64,000 nucleotides of DNA from Marinobacter sp. SS5-14b (GTDB lineage Bacteria; Pseudomonadota; Gammaproteobacteria; Pseudomonadales; Oleiphilaceae). The stretch is from assembly GCF_030541005.1 (NCBI RefSeq), contig NZ_JASSVM010000001.1, forward strand, positions 372,001 through 436,000, in the 5' to 3' direction. The notes under the pieces are model-generated. The model made no database searches. It had not been told where the DNA came from and saw only the letters and a list, made by a program, of their open reading frames with translations. Position 1 is the stretch's first letter. Every line of letters begins with the position of its first letter. The position numbers were made by a program, and so were the translations under genes. Positions 49,199 through 58,898 of this stretch are shown in pieces.

Positions 49199-50089
49199 TC
49201 AGTTTGACAAGCTGTAAACGTAAGCTGCCAGAATCTGAATCTGGTCATCAGTCAGACGGCCCTGCTGAGCAGGCATCTTGTTCTGACGACCGTTGACGAC
49301 GGTTTCTTTGATCCACTCGTAGGTGGAACCGTACAGCCAGGTATTGTCGGTCAGGTTAGGAGCGCCCATGGCCTCCATACCGGTTCCATCAGCACCATGG
49401 CATGCCTGGCAGCCTTGCGCGAAAACTTCTGCGCCGGCCTTGGCGGCATCCGCATCTTTTTCACGACCGCTGAAGCTCAGAACATAGTTGACCACCTGGT
49501 CGACCTGCTCGTTGCTCATGTTTGGCATCACACCTTTTGCTGGCATGGCACCCTCACGGCCAATCGCAATGCTGTGCAGGATCTGATCCGGAGATCCGCC
49601 CCACAGCCAGTCGTTGTCGGTCAGGTTGGGAAAGCCAACCTGGCCACGAGCGGCGGTGCCATGGCACACAGAGCAGTTGTTGGCGAACAGGCGCTGACCA
49701 ATTTTCATGGCATCCTGGTTCTGGGCCAGTTCCGGAATCTCGGTTTTACCGAACTGGGCGTAAATTTCGCCGTATTTTTCTTCAGCAACCTGAACCTCGG
49801 CCTCCCATTGATTGGTGGAAGTCCAGCCCAGAAGGCCTTTAAAGTTACCAAGGCCCGGATACAGAGCCAGGTAACCGAGGGCAAAAATACAGGTTCCGAT
49901 GAACAGGTAGAACCACCACTTGGGCAGGGGGTTGTCATACTCTTCGATGCCATCGAAAGAGTGGCCCATTGTACGGTCAGTTTCGGTGTCGGTGGTCTGG
50001 CTTTTACGGGTGGCCCAAAGCAGCCACCAGCAGCCGAACACAGTACCGAGCACGATCACGCTGACCCAGACGCTCCAGAAGGTACTCAT
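49199..50089 (-). CDS. ccoP: cbb3-type cytochrome c oxidase subunit III, dihaem
   Basis: Membrane-anchored dihaem cytochrome c that passes electrons to the catalytic subunit. It has 296 residues, with hydrophobic spans near 8-27 and 58-78. Haem sites are C139-x-x-C142-H143 and C227-x-x-C230-H231. The region between carries PNLTDNDWLWGG, repeated as PNLTDNTWLYGS in the second domain. It overlaps ccoQ by four bases and ends 5 bases before a strong terminator. Confidence 0.96.
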   Translation of the reverse strand: MSTFWSVWVSVIVLGTVFGCWWLLWATRKSQTTDTETDRTMGHSFDGIEEYDNPLPKWWFYLFIGTCIFALGYLALYPGLGNFKGLLGWTSTNQWEAEVQVAEEKYGEIYAQFGKTEIPELAQNQDAMKIGQRLFANNCSVCHGTAARGQVGFPNLTDNDWLWGGSPDQILHSIAIGREGAMPAKGVMPNMSNEQVDQVVNYVLSFSGREKDADAAKAGAEVFAQGCQACHGADGTGMEAMGAPNLTDNTWLYGSTYEWIKETVVNGRQNKMPAQQGRLTDDQIQILAAYVYSLSN

Positions 50090-50271
50090 TGTTTCTTCTC
50101 CGTTTTTTCCTGTTCGAGCGTACGCTTTTCCACTTCGTCATCGTCGAAGGGCAGGTGTGCTGCCTCGTCGTTGGCTTTCTTGCGGTGAGCGCTGTACGCC
50201 CACCAGACGATGCCAAAGAACGCTGCCATTACCAGAAGTGTGTGAACTCCGCGTAACTCATTGATATCCAT
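50086..50271 (-). CDS. ccoQ: cbb3-type oxidase small subunit CcoQ
   Basis: 61-residue single-span membrane protein (HTLLVMAAFFGIVWWAYSA) with a charged cytoplasmic tail. It is thought to stabilise the oxidase complex. It lies between ccoO (4-base gap) and ccoP (4-base overlap). Confidence 0.93.
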   Translation of the reverse strand: MDINELRGVHTLLVMAAFFGIVWWAYSAHRKKANDEAAHLPFDDDEVEKRTLEQEKTEKKQ

Positions 50272-50275
50272 TGGA

Positions 50276-50884
50276 TCACCGTTTCTCTGAAATCACGGTA
50301 CCGAGCTGTTGCAGGTACGTGACCAGTGCTTCGATCTCAAATTTACCGTTAACCTTCTCCGCAGCACTGGCGATTTGCTCGTCAGTGTAAGGCACGCCCA
50401 GAGTCTGGAGTGTCTTCATTTTTGCTGCGGTGGCCGTATGGTCTACGCGATCCTCGAACAGCCAGGGGAAAGCCGGCATGTTGGATTCAGGCACCACGCT
50501 GCGCGGGTCGTACAGGTGCTGGCGCTGCCAGGCATCCGAGTAACGACCACCGACACGGGCGAGGTCAGGCCCGGTACGCTTGGAGCCCCACAGGAACGGG
50601 CGGTCGTAAACGAACTCGCCCGCAACGGAGTAGTGGCCATAGCGCTCGGTTTCCGCACGGAACGGACGGATCTGCTGAGTGTGGCAAACGTGACAACCTT
50701 CGCGAATGTAGATGTCACGGCCTTCCAGTTCCAGTGCAGACAGCGGCTCAAGGCCTTCGATCGGCTCGTTCACTTCTTTGTGGAAGAACAACGGAACAAC
50801 TTCGGCGAGAAAGCCACCACTGATGGTCAGTACAATCAGTACGATCATCAGGCCCAGGTTTTTTTCGACTATTTCGTGTTTCAT
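50276..50884 (-). CDS. ccoO: cbb3-type cytochrome c oxidase subunit II, monohaem
   Basis: 202-residue membrane-anchored cytochrome c. One N-terminal span (about 9-32), then the haem site C64-x-x-C67-H68 in [33 protein letters not shown] near 120, and the Met-containing [11 protein letters not shown]. It lies 12 bases after ccoN. Confidence 0.96.
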   Translation of the reverse strand: MKHEIVEKNLGLMIVLIVLTISGGFLAEVVPLFFHKEVNEPIEGLEPLSALELEGRDIYIREGCHVCHTQQIRPFRAETERYGHYSVAGEFVYDRPFLWGSKRTGPDLARVGGRYSDAWQRQHLYDPRSVVPESNMPAFPWLFEDRVDHTATAAKMKTLQTLGVPYTDEQIASAAEKVNGKFEIEALVTYLQQLGTVISEKR

Positions 50885-50896
50885 CTGGTCTCTCCC

Positions 50897-52327
50897 TTAG
50901 GCCGCCTGAGTTGCCGCTTGATCCTGGGCAGCCGCTTCTTTCTGGCGCACAGTCATGTATACGTTGTAGGCCATGATCAGCATGCCGCTCAGGAAGATGA
51001 CGCCACCGATGAAGCGGACGAAGTAGCCCGGATAAGAGGCTTCCAGTGATTCCACAAAGCTGTAGGTCAATGTGCCGTCCTCGTTAACCGCGCGCCACAT
51101 CAGGCCCTGCATAATGCCGTTTACCCACATGGCGGCGATGTAGAGCACGGTGCCCACGGTAGCCAGCCAGAAGTGAACGTTAATCAGTGAGGTGCTGTAC
51201 ATTGCCTTGAGGCCCCACAGCTTCGGAATCAGGTGGTAGATCGCGCCGATACTGATCATGGCAACCCAGCCCAGAGCACCGGAGTGCACGTGGCCGATGG
51301 TCCAGTCAGTGTTGTGAGACAGGGCGTTTACCGTCTTGATGGACATCATCGGGCCTTCAAAGGTAGACATGCCGTAGAAGGACAGGGATACCACCAGGAA
51401 GCGCAGGATCGGGTCAGTGCGCAGCTTGTGCCAGGCGCCAGACAGGGTCATCATGCCGTTGATCATGCCACCCCAGGAGGGCGCCAGCAGGATCAGGGAC
51501 ATAACCATGCCCGCAGTCTGTGCCCAGTCAGGAAGTGCTGAGTAGTGCAGGTGGTGACCACCGGCCCATACGTAGGTGGCGATCAGTGCCCAGAAGTGCA
51601 CGATAGACAGGCGGTAGGAGTAAACCGGACGATCGGCCTGTTTGGGAACGAAATAGTACATCATGCCCAGGAAGCCGGCGGTCAGGAAGAAGCCTACAGC
51701 GTTATGGCCGTACCACCACTGCATCATGGCGTCTGTCACACCCGCGTAGGCGGAGTAGGACTTGAAAGCCGTTGCGGGCAGCGCCAGGTTGTTACCGATG
51801 TGGAGGACCGCAACGGTAATGATGAACGCGCCATAGAACCAGTTCGCCACGTAGATGTGGGGAGTGCTGCGCTTCATGACGGTGCCAAAGAAGACCAGGG
51901 CGTAGCTTACCCAGACCACGGCAATGGCGATATCAATCGGCCACTCCAGTTCGGCGTATTCTTTGGATGAGGTAAGGCCCATCGGCAGGGTGATGGCTGC
52001 GGCGACAATGATGGCCTGCCAGCCCCAGAACGTGAATGCCGCCAGACCATCGGAGATCAGACGGGCCTGGCAGGTCCGCTGAACTACATAGTATGCGGTG
52101 GCAAACAGGGCACTACCGCCAAAGCCGAAGATGACGGCGTTGGTATGCAGCGGCCGCAGGCGGCCGAAGTGGGTGAAGGGCAGGTCGAGGTTGAGGGATG
52201 GCCAAACCAGCTGTGCTGCAATCAGCACACCCAGAGCCATGCCAACAATACCCCACACCACTGTCATGATGGCGAATTGTCTCACCACCTTGTAGTTGTA
52301 TGTCAGGTTTGCATTTACTGTGCTCAT
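50897..52327 (-). CDS. ccoN: cbb3-type cytochrome c oxidase subunit I
   Basis: Catalytic proton-pumping haem-copper subunit of the high-affinity oxidase. It has 476 residues and about 12 membrane spans. Ligand regions are visible: [15 protein letters not shown] near 60 (low-spin haem), [11 protein letters not shown] near 205 (CuB), [14 protein letters not shown] near 255 (CuB pair), and [13 protein letters not shown] near 345 (haem b/b3). It is the first gene of ccoNOQP, with an Anr/FNR box upstream fitting induction at low oxygen. Confidence 0.97.
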   Translation of the reverse strand: MSTVNANLTYNYKVVRQFAIMTVVWGIVGMALGVLIAAQLVWPSLNLDLPFTHFGRLRPLHTNAVIFGFGGSALFATAYYVVQRTCQARLISDGLAAFTFWGWQAIIVAAAITLPMGLTSSKEYAELEWPIDIAIAVVWVSYALVFFGTVMKRSTPHIYVANWFYGAFIITVAVLHIGNNLALPATAFKSYSAYAGVTDAMMQWWYGHNAVGFFLTAGFLGMMYYFVPKQADRPVYSYRLSIVHFWALIATYVWAGGHHLHYSALPDWAQTAGMVMSLILLAPSWGGMINGMMTLSGAWHKLRTDPILRFLVVSLSFYGMSTFEGPMMSIKTVNALSHNTDWTIGHVHSGALGWVAMISIGAIYHLIPKLWGLKAMYSTSLINVHFWLATVGTVLYIAAMWVNGIMQGLMWRAVNEDGTLTYSFVESLEASYPGYFVRFIGGVIFLSGMLIMAYNVYMTVRQKEAAAQDQAATQAA

Positions 52328-52369
52328 AGCCTTACCAATGGGTTCAGGATGGGGAAATATGCGGCCGCA

Positions 52370-52375
52370 AGTATG
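52370..52375 (-). promoter_or_regulatory. -10 element of the ccoN promoter
   Basis: CATACT on the minus strand, close to TATACT. It places a start near 52363, 41.5 bp from the centre of the Anr/FNR box, the class II activator distance. Confidence 0.6.
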
Positions 52376-52397
52376 GAGAAAGCATAAACCCTTTGCA

Positions 52398-52411
52398 ATG
52401 ATTCAGGTCAA
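52398..52411 (-). promoter_or_regulatory. Anr/FNR box upstream of ccoN
   Basis: Minus-strand TTGAC-CTGA-ATCAT, differing from TTGAT-N4-ATCAA at the fifth and last positions. It lies about 70 bp before the ccoN start, and its spacing from the -10 supports class II activation in low oxygen. Confidence 0.75.
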
Positions 52412-52548
52412 CTCCTGACATCCGTCAAATCCGCCGGAATCGGCAGTCTGGACAGGGAGTTGGAGCTGAGTTTCCGCATTGCAAAAGGGCCTTGAAGGTT
52501 TTCTCGCGGTGGCCAATGATACCGCCTGACAGGGCGGAGGTGAATGTT

Positions 52549-53250
52549 GTGATCAGAATTACGACCAAAAGTTATAGCAACAACCCCGAAAGGGTGCTGA
52601 TTCTGGCCCATGGCGCGGGTGCACCGATGGACTCTTCCTTTATGGAGTCCCTGGTGGCTGAACTGGATCGGCAGGGTGTGGCCTGTGTGCGGTTCGAGTT
52701 TCCGTATATGGAAAAGCGGCGGGAGGATGGTAAGAAGCGTCTGCCGGACAAGCCGTCAGTCCTGCTTGAGTCATTCCGCGCTGAACTGGACAGCGTTCGC
52801 GCTGAGGTTGGCTCACATTGCCGCTTGATTATTGGGGGTAAATCCATGGGTGGTCGAATGGCCTCGGTTCTGGCCAGTGAGGGCGTGCCGGGCGTCGATG
52901 GCGTTGTCTGTTTTGGCTATCCATTTCACCCGCCGGGCAAGCCAGACCGCTGGCGTACAAGCCACTTGTCCTCAGTCACGTCGCCGTTATTGATTGTACA
53001 GGGTACCCGGGACCCCTTTGGTAAGCTCGAAGAGTTACAGGCGCACGGTGCAATTGATGGTGTAACCCGCATTCACTGGCTGGATGGCGGAGATCATGAT
53101 TTTCGTACTCCGGCGCGCCACGCCCTGAATCAGAGCGACTTGATCAGAATGGCCGCGGTTGCAACACGTCAGTTTGTGGACGAGGAAGTCGGCAGCTCAG
53201 GAAGCGGCTTTGCGCAGGTGATGGTGTCCCTGCCTGCGGACTTGGACTGA
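52549..53250 (+). CDS. Alpha/beta hydrolase, KANL3/Tex30-like
   Basis: Small alpha/beta hydrolase of 233 residues. The oxyanion region is AHGAGAPMDSSFM near 22, the nucleophile elbow GGKSMGGRMAS near 101 (Ser), the acid QGTRDPFGK near 161, and the His in WLDGGDHDFRT near 190. The start is GTG 52549 with a perfect GGAGGTGA five bases ahead. The family has no settled substrate in bacteria. Its last 82 bases overlap the converging diguanylate cyclase gene in a different frame. Confidence 0.85.
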   Translation: MIRITTKSYSNNPERVLILAHGAGAPMDSSFMESLVAELDRQGVACVRFEFPYMEKRREDGKKRLPDKPSVLLESFRAELDSVRAEVGSHCRLIIGGKSMGGRMASVLASEGVPGVDGVVCFGYPFHPPGKPDRWRTSHLSSVTSPLLIVQGTRDPFGKLEELQAHGAIDGVTRIHWLDGGDHDFRTPARHALNQSDLIRMAAVATRQFVDEEVGSSGSGFAQVMVSLPADLD

Positions 53251-55046
53251 TAGAGAGCCTCATCTGCCCGTCTGAACAGGTCCTGAGGCTCCTCGCCTGC
53301 GACCAGCTCTGCTAACCCGGCACTGAGTGTGATCGTTATTTTCTCATGGTTCGGTGCGGTAATGGTGGTGCCACGAATATCTCCGAGTATGTTTTGACAC
53401 AGGCGGGCGGCACCATCACGGTCGGTCCCGGGCAAGAGCAGGGCAAACTCCTCGCCACCAAACCGGATCGCGACATCTCGTGGGCGCTTCACGTGGCGCC
53501 CGAGAATATCCGCGATCAATCGCAGACAATGGTCGCCGAAGTCATGGCCCCAGGTGTCGTTGATGCGCTTGAAGTGGTCGGCATCAATCAGAGCCAGGGT
53601 CAATGCCTGGCCGGTTCTTCTTGTCTCCCGGCACAGTTCGGGCAAGAGGTTGTCCATATGCCTTCTGTTTTGCAGGCCAGTGAGCGCGTCATTCAGGCTC
53701 AGGGATTCCAGTTTGCGGTTGGCCTGCTCAAGCTCCCGCATGGTGTTGCGCAGTTGCGATGTGCGTTCGTGTACCTTCAATTCCAGCTCGGTTCGTGCCT
53801 GGTGCTCAACATCCAGCAACTTCTGATTCAGCAGGCGCCAACGCTGCACCATGGCGTAGTTCAGCAGGACCACTTGAGCGCCAACCGCGGCTTGCATCAT
53901 GACTTCTCTCGCCTGGTAATCGCCCAGGTAGCCGAACGCAGCGGACGCGTAAATCAATGCTCCGACAACCATCACCATCCAGGCGGCGAGGTACCAAAAG
54001 GCGGCCTGATAGCCCTGGCGCCATCGGATGGAGGCAATCACCGAGAGCACCACAATCACGATCAGGGTCAATGCGGTATTGATCAGGATAGATTTGGTGT
54101 AAGGCAGAACAAAGGTCAGAGCAAACAGGCCTACCGCCGACCATGCCAGGGCCCTCAGTGCGGCGGCAGACGTTGTACCTTTGGGGACTTCCAGAAAAGA
54201 CCAGCCAAAAAGCGTCATCGCCAATGGCGAGATGGTTAACAGTAGCGGTATAGACAGGTTTGCCAGCTCGGAGCTGTCTGGCCAGAAATATTGGTTGGCA
54301 AAGCCTCCCATGGCAAAAAGGAACATGGCCATGGCAGTGGTGTAGAACGCATTGTGAAAGTAGTAGCGAGTGCCGGAGCTGACAAACAGCAGCAGGTTGA
54401 ACGCCGCCAGAATCAAAAGCGCACCGTAAAACAGTCCGTGCACCAGAGTCAGGTGGTTGCTTTCTGCCACCACCTCAGCCGGTGTCATCAGCCCCAGTGG
54501 AACGTTGAGCGCGCCACTGCTGTGGATGCGGAGAAAAATAGTGCGTGTTTCCTGCGCCTCCAATGTGACGGGAAGCAGGTAATAACGGTAATCTATGCCC
54601 CGGCTGGCGAAGGGTTGAAGATCCCCCGTGGCCAAAGGCGGTGCGGCATCTACGAACCCGTCTGCACCGGATTTCTGCCAGAAGGTCACTTCATCCAGCA
54701 GTGGGTAGTGCAGTTTCAGGTACCAGAAATCCTGCTGGGGACTTCCGTTCCGGACCCGGAGTTTGATCCAATAGTTCGACTCTGTGTGGCTGAAAACCAG
54801 ATCGTGTCCTGCCGCTGGGCGCCAGCTGATATCCTCCGGCAGTTCTTCAGGCGTTGAGGCGAAATGGGCCGGTTCCCCTGGCTGCGTTATGGAATAACAC
54901 AAGTGATTGTTGATGGTTTTTCGCGCGCCGGGGTTATTCGCATCCAGGACCGGGCATTGCTCTGTTGCATAAGCGGGGGCGGCCAGGGCAAGGCCGGCCA
55001 TCGCAAGCAAGCTGGTCAGGAGCAGATTCCGGATTCGGAGCACCAT
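53169..55046 (-). CDS. Diguanylate cyclase with 7TMR-DISM sensor
   Basis: 625-residue membrane sensor that should make c-di-GMP. A signal peptide (LLLTSLLAMAGLALAAPAYA) is followed by a periplasmic DISMED2-type domain (about 30-170), seven membrane spans (about 185-375), a coiled coil (about 400-440) and a GGDEF domain. The active site is GGEEF at 530-534, a functional variant, with an RxxD inhibitory site (RPRD, 521-524), so product feedback is likely. The ligand is unknown. The 3' end runs 82 bases into the converging hydrolase gene. Confidence 0.92.
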   Translation of the reverse strand: MVLRIRNLLLTSLLAMAGLALAAPAYATEQCPVLDANNPGARKTINNHLCYSITQPGEPAHFASTPEELPEDISWRPAAGHDLVFSHTESNYWIKLRVRNGSPQQDFWYLKLHYPLLDEVTFWQKSGADGFVDAAPPLATGDLQPFASRGIDYRYYLLPVTLEAQETRTIFLRIHSSGALNVPLGLMTPAEVVAESNHLTLVHGLFYGALLILAAFNLLLFVSSGTRYYFHNAFYTTAMAMFLFAMGGFANQYFWPDSSELANLSIPLLLTISPLAMTLFGWSFLEVPKGTTSAAALRALAWSAVGLFALTFVLPYTKSILINTALTLIVIVVLSVIASIRWRQGYQAAFWYLAAWMVMVVGALIYASAAFGYLGDYQAREVMMQAAVGAQVVLLNYAMVQRWRLLNQKLLDVEHQARTELELKVHERTSQLRNTMRELEQANRKLESLSLNDALTGLQNRRHMDNLLPELCRETRRTGQALTLALIDADHFKRINDTWGHDFGDHCLRLIADILGRHVKRPRDVAIRFGGEEFALLLPGTDRDGAARLCQNILGDIRGTTITAPNHEKITITLSAGLAELVAGEEPQDLFRRADEALYQSKSAGRDTITCAKPLPELPTSSSTN

Positions 55047-55175
55047 TAAAAACGTCCGTTTGAATTGAAGCGTAAAGTGTAGCCATAGTTAACAAATTCT
55101 GTTGTTAAACAGGTTCAAGTTTCATGCCTGTCGGTGCGTCAGAATCCCGGCAGTGGTTGAAGGTAAAGGTGAATA

Positions 55176-56252
55176 ATGCAACAGATTATGCTTATGTGCA
55201 GGCCTGGCTTTGAGACGGAAGCGGGTCAGGAGTTAACAGATCAGGCTGCAGCCAGAGGGGTTTTCGGATACTTCCAGCCATCGCGCGATACGGGCCAGGT
55301 ACGCTTTACCCTCGGTGGTGTCGAAACGGCAGAGGATCTTATGTCTCGGCTGCCACTGGCAGAGCTGGTGTTTGTCAGAGACTGGTTTGCCATTGTCGGG
55401 GACTGCGAGTTGCCCGCGAAAGATCGGGTTGGCGCAATGGTCAGCTTTCTGAACGATCAAGACTGGCGCGGCGATCGTTGTGCCCGGCTCGAGGTTCGCT
55501 TGCCCGAAACCAACCAGGACAAGGATCTTGGTAATTTTGCCCGGAAGTGGGTTGCACCACTTTCTCGCGGGCTGCGGGATGCCGGCTTGTTGAAGCCAGA
55601 CGCCGGTGGCCGTGCGACAGCAAGATTGGAAATTCTTCTGAACGATTTCGGGACCGCGGTGGTTGGTTACAGTCTGACAGAGAATCGGTCCCCGTTTGCG
55701 GACGGGATTCTGCGCTTGCGCCTGTCCCCGGCGGCCCCGAGCCGTTCGGCATTGAAGCTGGAAGAGGCATGGAAAGTCTTTCTGCCGAAGGAGCGTTGGC
55801 TGGACTATCTGGGCGGCGGAAAAAAAGCGGTTGATCTCGGCGCGGCGCCTGGGGGCTGGACCTGGCAGCTGGTACAGCAGGGTATGATGGTAACTGCGGT
55901 CGATAACGGCCCGATGAGCGCCGAGCTGATGGCCACTGGCCATGTTGAGCACGTTGAAGCGGATGGTTACAACTGGCGGCCAAAACGGGCTGTCGACTGG
56001 ATGGTCTGTGACATTATTGATAAACCGAGGCGAACGGCGCGCCTTGCGGTGGACTGGGTGGGCGGAAAGCTATGCCGCTATACGGTGTTTAACCTCAAAC
56101 TACCGATGAAAAAACGTTACGAGGAATGGCTTGCCTGCCGGGAAATTATTACCCGGGGGCTGGATGAGGCGGGCCTTAACTACGTACTGCGGGCCCGCCA
56201 CCTCTATCATGACCGGGAAGAGATCACGTGTTTTATCGAGCGGCTGGACTGA
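55176..56252 (+). CDS. rlmM: 23S rRNA 2'-O-ribose C2498 methyltransferase
   Basis: Methylates C2498 of 23S rRNA using SAM. It has 358 residues. The N-terminal THUMP-like part (LMCRPGFETEAGQEL) precedes the Rossmann methyltransferase domain with VDLGAAPGGWTWQL near 222 and MVCDIIDKPRR near 277. AAAGGTGA lies just before the ATG. It ends five bases before the converging ABM-domain gene. Confidence 0.95.
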   Translation: MQQIMLMCRPGFETEAGQELTDQAAARGVFGYFQPSRDTGQVRFTLGGVETAEDLMSRLPLAELVFVRDWFAIVGDCELPAKDRVGAMVSFLNDQDWRGDRCARLEVRLPETNQDKDLGNFARKWVAPLSRGLRDAGLLKPDAGGRATARLEILLNDFGTAVVGYSLTENRSPFADGILRLRLSPAAPSRSALKLEEAWKVFLPKERWLDYLGGGKKAVDLGAAPGGWTWQLVQQGMMVTAVDNGPMSAELMATGHVEHVEADGYNWRPKRAVDWMVCDIIDKPRRTARLAVDWVGGKLCRYTVFNLKLPMKKRYEEWLACREIITRGLDEAGLNYVLRARHLYHDREEITCFIERLD

Positions 56253-56257
56253 TCCGC

Positions 56258-56551
56258 TCAGGGCATGGCGCTTTGTTGGAGCACGGTGATCACTTCATCG
56301 CGGTCCATCATGGGGGTCAGTTCTGCCATCAGTTCCTGTCGCTCCGGTGAGTGGAACCAGCGATCCCAGTCCAATTCGGAGCGCCAGTTTGCCAGAGTGA
56401 TACGGTGGTTGGGGTCGTGACTATCCACCAGTGTTTCGCCCGAAATAAACCCGGGTGTGCTGACCGCCTGCTGCAACACCTTTCGGGCGCGATCTTCGTA
56501 GGCTGTTTCGAGGGTTTCGGCGATATGGCGTTCAATTAAAACCCGGATCAT
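56258..56551 (-). CDS. Antibiotic biosynthesis monooxygenase (ABM) domain protein
   Basis: 97-residue single-domain ferredoxin-like fold. The pattern [10 protein letters not shown] near the start, [14 protein letters not shown] near 32, and [21 protein letters not shown] near 51 is typical of ABM/YgiN-like proteins. These range from quinone or haem monooxygenases to proteins of unknown role; no activity can be assigned. It is divergent from the TusA-like gene. Confidence 0.82.
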   Translation of the reverse strand: MIRVLIERHIAETLETAYEDRARKVLQQAVSTPGFISGETLVDSHDPNHRITLANWRSELDWDRWFHSPERQELMAELTPMMDRDEVITVLQQSAMP

Positions 56552-56634
56552 GTAAATCTCCCTGTATTTTCGTTGCTATAAACAATAATTTAGCACCGAA
56601 TTCTGAAAATCACGAGGCTTCGAGGAGGTCACAC

Positions 56635-56877
56635 TTGGCAGATCTGTTTTTTCATGCGGAACTGGATACCCGGGGGCTGTTCTGTCCGGAACCGGTCATG
56701 ATGCTGCACACCGGGATTAACGACGTTCAGGTGGGGCAAGTCTTGAAGGTGCTGGCCACCGATCCGTCAACTACCCGGGATATTCCACGTTTTTGCCAGT
56801 TTCTCGGGCATGAACTGCTTGAGCACGGCGAACAGGGTGGCGAATATTTCTACCTGATCAAGCGTTGTGAGGCTTGA
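56635..56877 (+). CDS. tusA: TusA-like sulfurtransferase family protein
   Basis: 80-residue protein with the TusA signature [16 protein letters not shown]; the sulfur-carrying residue is Cys17. TusA passes persulfide sulfur for tRNA thiolation and other routes. Translation starts at TTG 56635, supported by a strong GAGGAGGT five bases before and by family length. A second Cys is in [12 protein letters not shown]. It ends six bases before the converging dsbD gene. Confidence 0.9.
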   Translation: MADLFFHAELDTRGLFCPEPVMMLHTGINDVQVGQVLKVLATDPSTTRDIPRFCQFLGHELLEHGEQGGEYFYLIKRCEA

Positions 56878-56883
56878 TCGGCA

Positions 56884-58779
56884 TCAGGTGTCTTGCGGAA
56901 GTTTGCTCAGATGAGCAAGGAACGCCTGCTTGTCCATTTCGCCCAGTACTCTGGCACCCGGCAACTCTGCACCGTTGGTTTCATAGAACAGGATGGCGGG
57001 TGGCCCGAACAGCCCAAGTTCGTTCAACAAGGCTTGTTGTTCAGGTGTGTTATCGGTCATATCGATCTGTAGCAGGGTATGGCGCCCAAGTGCCTGGATG
57101 ACCTCTGGTTGATTGAAAACGTTTCGTTCCATGACCTTGCAGGAGATGCACCAGTCAGCGTAAAAGTCGAGCATGACCGGCTTCTGTGATGCCCGGGCGC
57201 TGGCCAACAGGGCCCGAATCTGCGCAGGGTCTTCCACTCTCTGGAAGGCAGCGTGGCTCGGGGAACTGTTCTCAAGCGTGCCAGCCGATACTGCGAACGG
57301 TGCCAGCGGTCGCAGTGGGTCGTTGGCACCACTGACGGCGCCGGCCAACAGAGCGAGACCATAAGCAAACATGACCAGTCCCAGACCTTTACGGGTGCGC
57401 TCCCATCCGGCACGGGCTGAGTCGAAGGCGCCGAGTTGAACGCCGGTTATGGCAATCAAGATGCCCCAAAGCATCAGGCTCGTCCAGGCCGGTATCAGGC
57501 GCTCGACCAGCCATATGGCGACCGCCAGTAGCATCACGCCATAGAAGTGTTTGACCGCTGTCATCCAGTGACCGGAGGTTGGCAAGAGCTTGCGCCCTCC
57601 CACGGCTACAAGGATCAGTGGAACGCCCATTCCCAGGCCAAGAGCGAGCAGGGCGACGCCGCCGATCACTGCGTCCTGAGTGGTGGAAATATAGAGAAGG
57701 CTGCCCGCCAGAGGTGCTGAGACGCAAGGTGAGACGATCAGTGCAGACAGGGCGCCAATGCCGAAAATTCCAAGTACGCGAGTACCCGTCATGCGGTGGC
57801 TGGCATCGTTCAGGGGCTCTCGTATAAATCTCGGTAACTGAATTTCGAACAGGTCAAACATCGACAGGGCAAATACCACAAACAGGGTGGCAAAAATGCC
57901 CAGAACCCAGGGAGACTGAAGCTGGGCCTGGAGGTTAAAGCTGGCGCCAAGTAAACCGGTAATAACACCCGCGGCCGCATAGGTTATCGCCATGCCCAGT
58001 ACATAGCTGCTGGCTAGCACCAGGGCATGGCCTGTCGTACGGGTATTGTGGCCGGACACCATGCTGGAAATAATCGGCACCATAGGCAATACGCAGGGGG
58101 TAAATGTCAGCCCCAGGCCGAGCAAAAAAAACACTGAGGCAATCATCCATATAGACTGGCTGGACAAGAAGCCGGCGAGCCCGGTCGCGCTGGAGGTGCT
58201 GTCATCACTGGTCCCGGCTGTGCCAGCACGGTCGGCCGTAACGCTGTCAGCTGTTCCGGAGCCATCTTTGCCTGGGGCGCCACCTTTGCCTGGATAGTAC
58301 AGTACATCTCTGGTTTGAGGGGGGTAGCACAAGCCGGCTTTAGCGCAGCCCTGATAACTCACCTGAAGCTCTGCTTCGGACACACCGGCAGGCAGGGAGA
58401 CGGGGACTCTGGCGCTTACAGGGTCAAAAAACACCGTCATTTCACCGAAAAACTCATCATCGGTGACAGTGCCGGCCAGAGAAAACTCCGGCTCACCAAC
58501 GCTGACGCCTTCAGTGACGGCGGTCACTCGGATGCGACTTTTATACAGGTAGTGCTCGGGTGCAATGTTCCAGGTCAGTACCACGGCGCCGGTGTCAGTG
58601 GTGTAGTTGAACGGCAAAGCTTCATCAACGGGCAGAAAGTCGCTGTTTCCGGAACCGAAAAAGGAATTTCCGGAAGCGGTGGCTGTAGCGGGGATGATCA
58701 TGCTGAATAGTGCAGCGGCGATCAGGAGCGCGGGCTGGATGCGCTGAAAGAGGTGCCGGAAAACAGGAAACGCGGTCAT
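56884..58779 (-). CDS. dsbD: Thiol:disulfide interchange protein DsbD
   Basis: Inner-membrane reductant carrier that moves electrons from cytoplasmic thioredoxin to periplasmic partners. It has 631 residues: signal (ALLIAAALFSMIIPATATA), N-terminal domain with Cys145 and Cys151 (CAKAGLCYPP), eight membrane spans with the Cys of FTPCVLPM and of SPCVSAPL, and a C-terminal thioredoxin domain with ADWCISCK. All three redox pairs are present. It would support cytochrome c maturation for the cco genes nearby. The start is ATG 58779; an upstream extension is poorly supported. Confidence 0.95.
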   Translation of the reverse strand: MTAFPVFRHLFQRIQPALLIAAALFSMIIPATATASGNSFFGSGNSDFLPVDEALPFNYTTDTGAVVLTWNIAPEHYLYKSRIRVTAVTEGVSVGEPEFSLAGTVTDDEFFGEMTVFFDPVSARVPVSLPAGVSEAELQVSYQGCAKAGLCYPPQTRDVLYYPGKGGAPGKDGSGTADSVTADRAGTAGTSDDSTSSATGLAGFLSSQSIWMIASVFFLLGLGLTFTPCVLPMVPIISSMVSGHNTRTTGHALVLASSYVLGMAITYAAAGVITGLLGASFNLQAQLQSPWVLGIFATLFVVFALSMFDLFEIQLPRFIREPLNDASHRMTGTRVLGIFGIGALSALIVSPCVSAPLAGSLLYISTTQDAVIGGVALLALGLGMGVPLILVAVGGRKLLPTSGHWMTAVKHFYGVMLLAVAIWLVERLIPAWTSLMLWGILIAITGVQLGAFDSARAGWERTRKGLGLVMFAYGLALLAGAVSGANDPLRPLAPFAVSAGTLENSSPSHAAFQRVEDPAQIRALLASARASQKPVMLDFYADWCISCKVMERNVFNQPEVIQALGRHTLLQIDMTDNTPEQQALLNELGLFGPPAILFYETNGAELPGARVLGEMDKQAFLAHLSKLPQDT

Positions 58780-58898
58780 GAATCTTTCAATATCCTGTGT
58801 CGTAAATGCGTGAAGTCGTTCTGCCGGCAATGGACACAGGGGGCGCTGGAAAGTTCCCTCTGGTATTGCCTGCAGTAAAGTCGCACAATAGCTAACCG

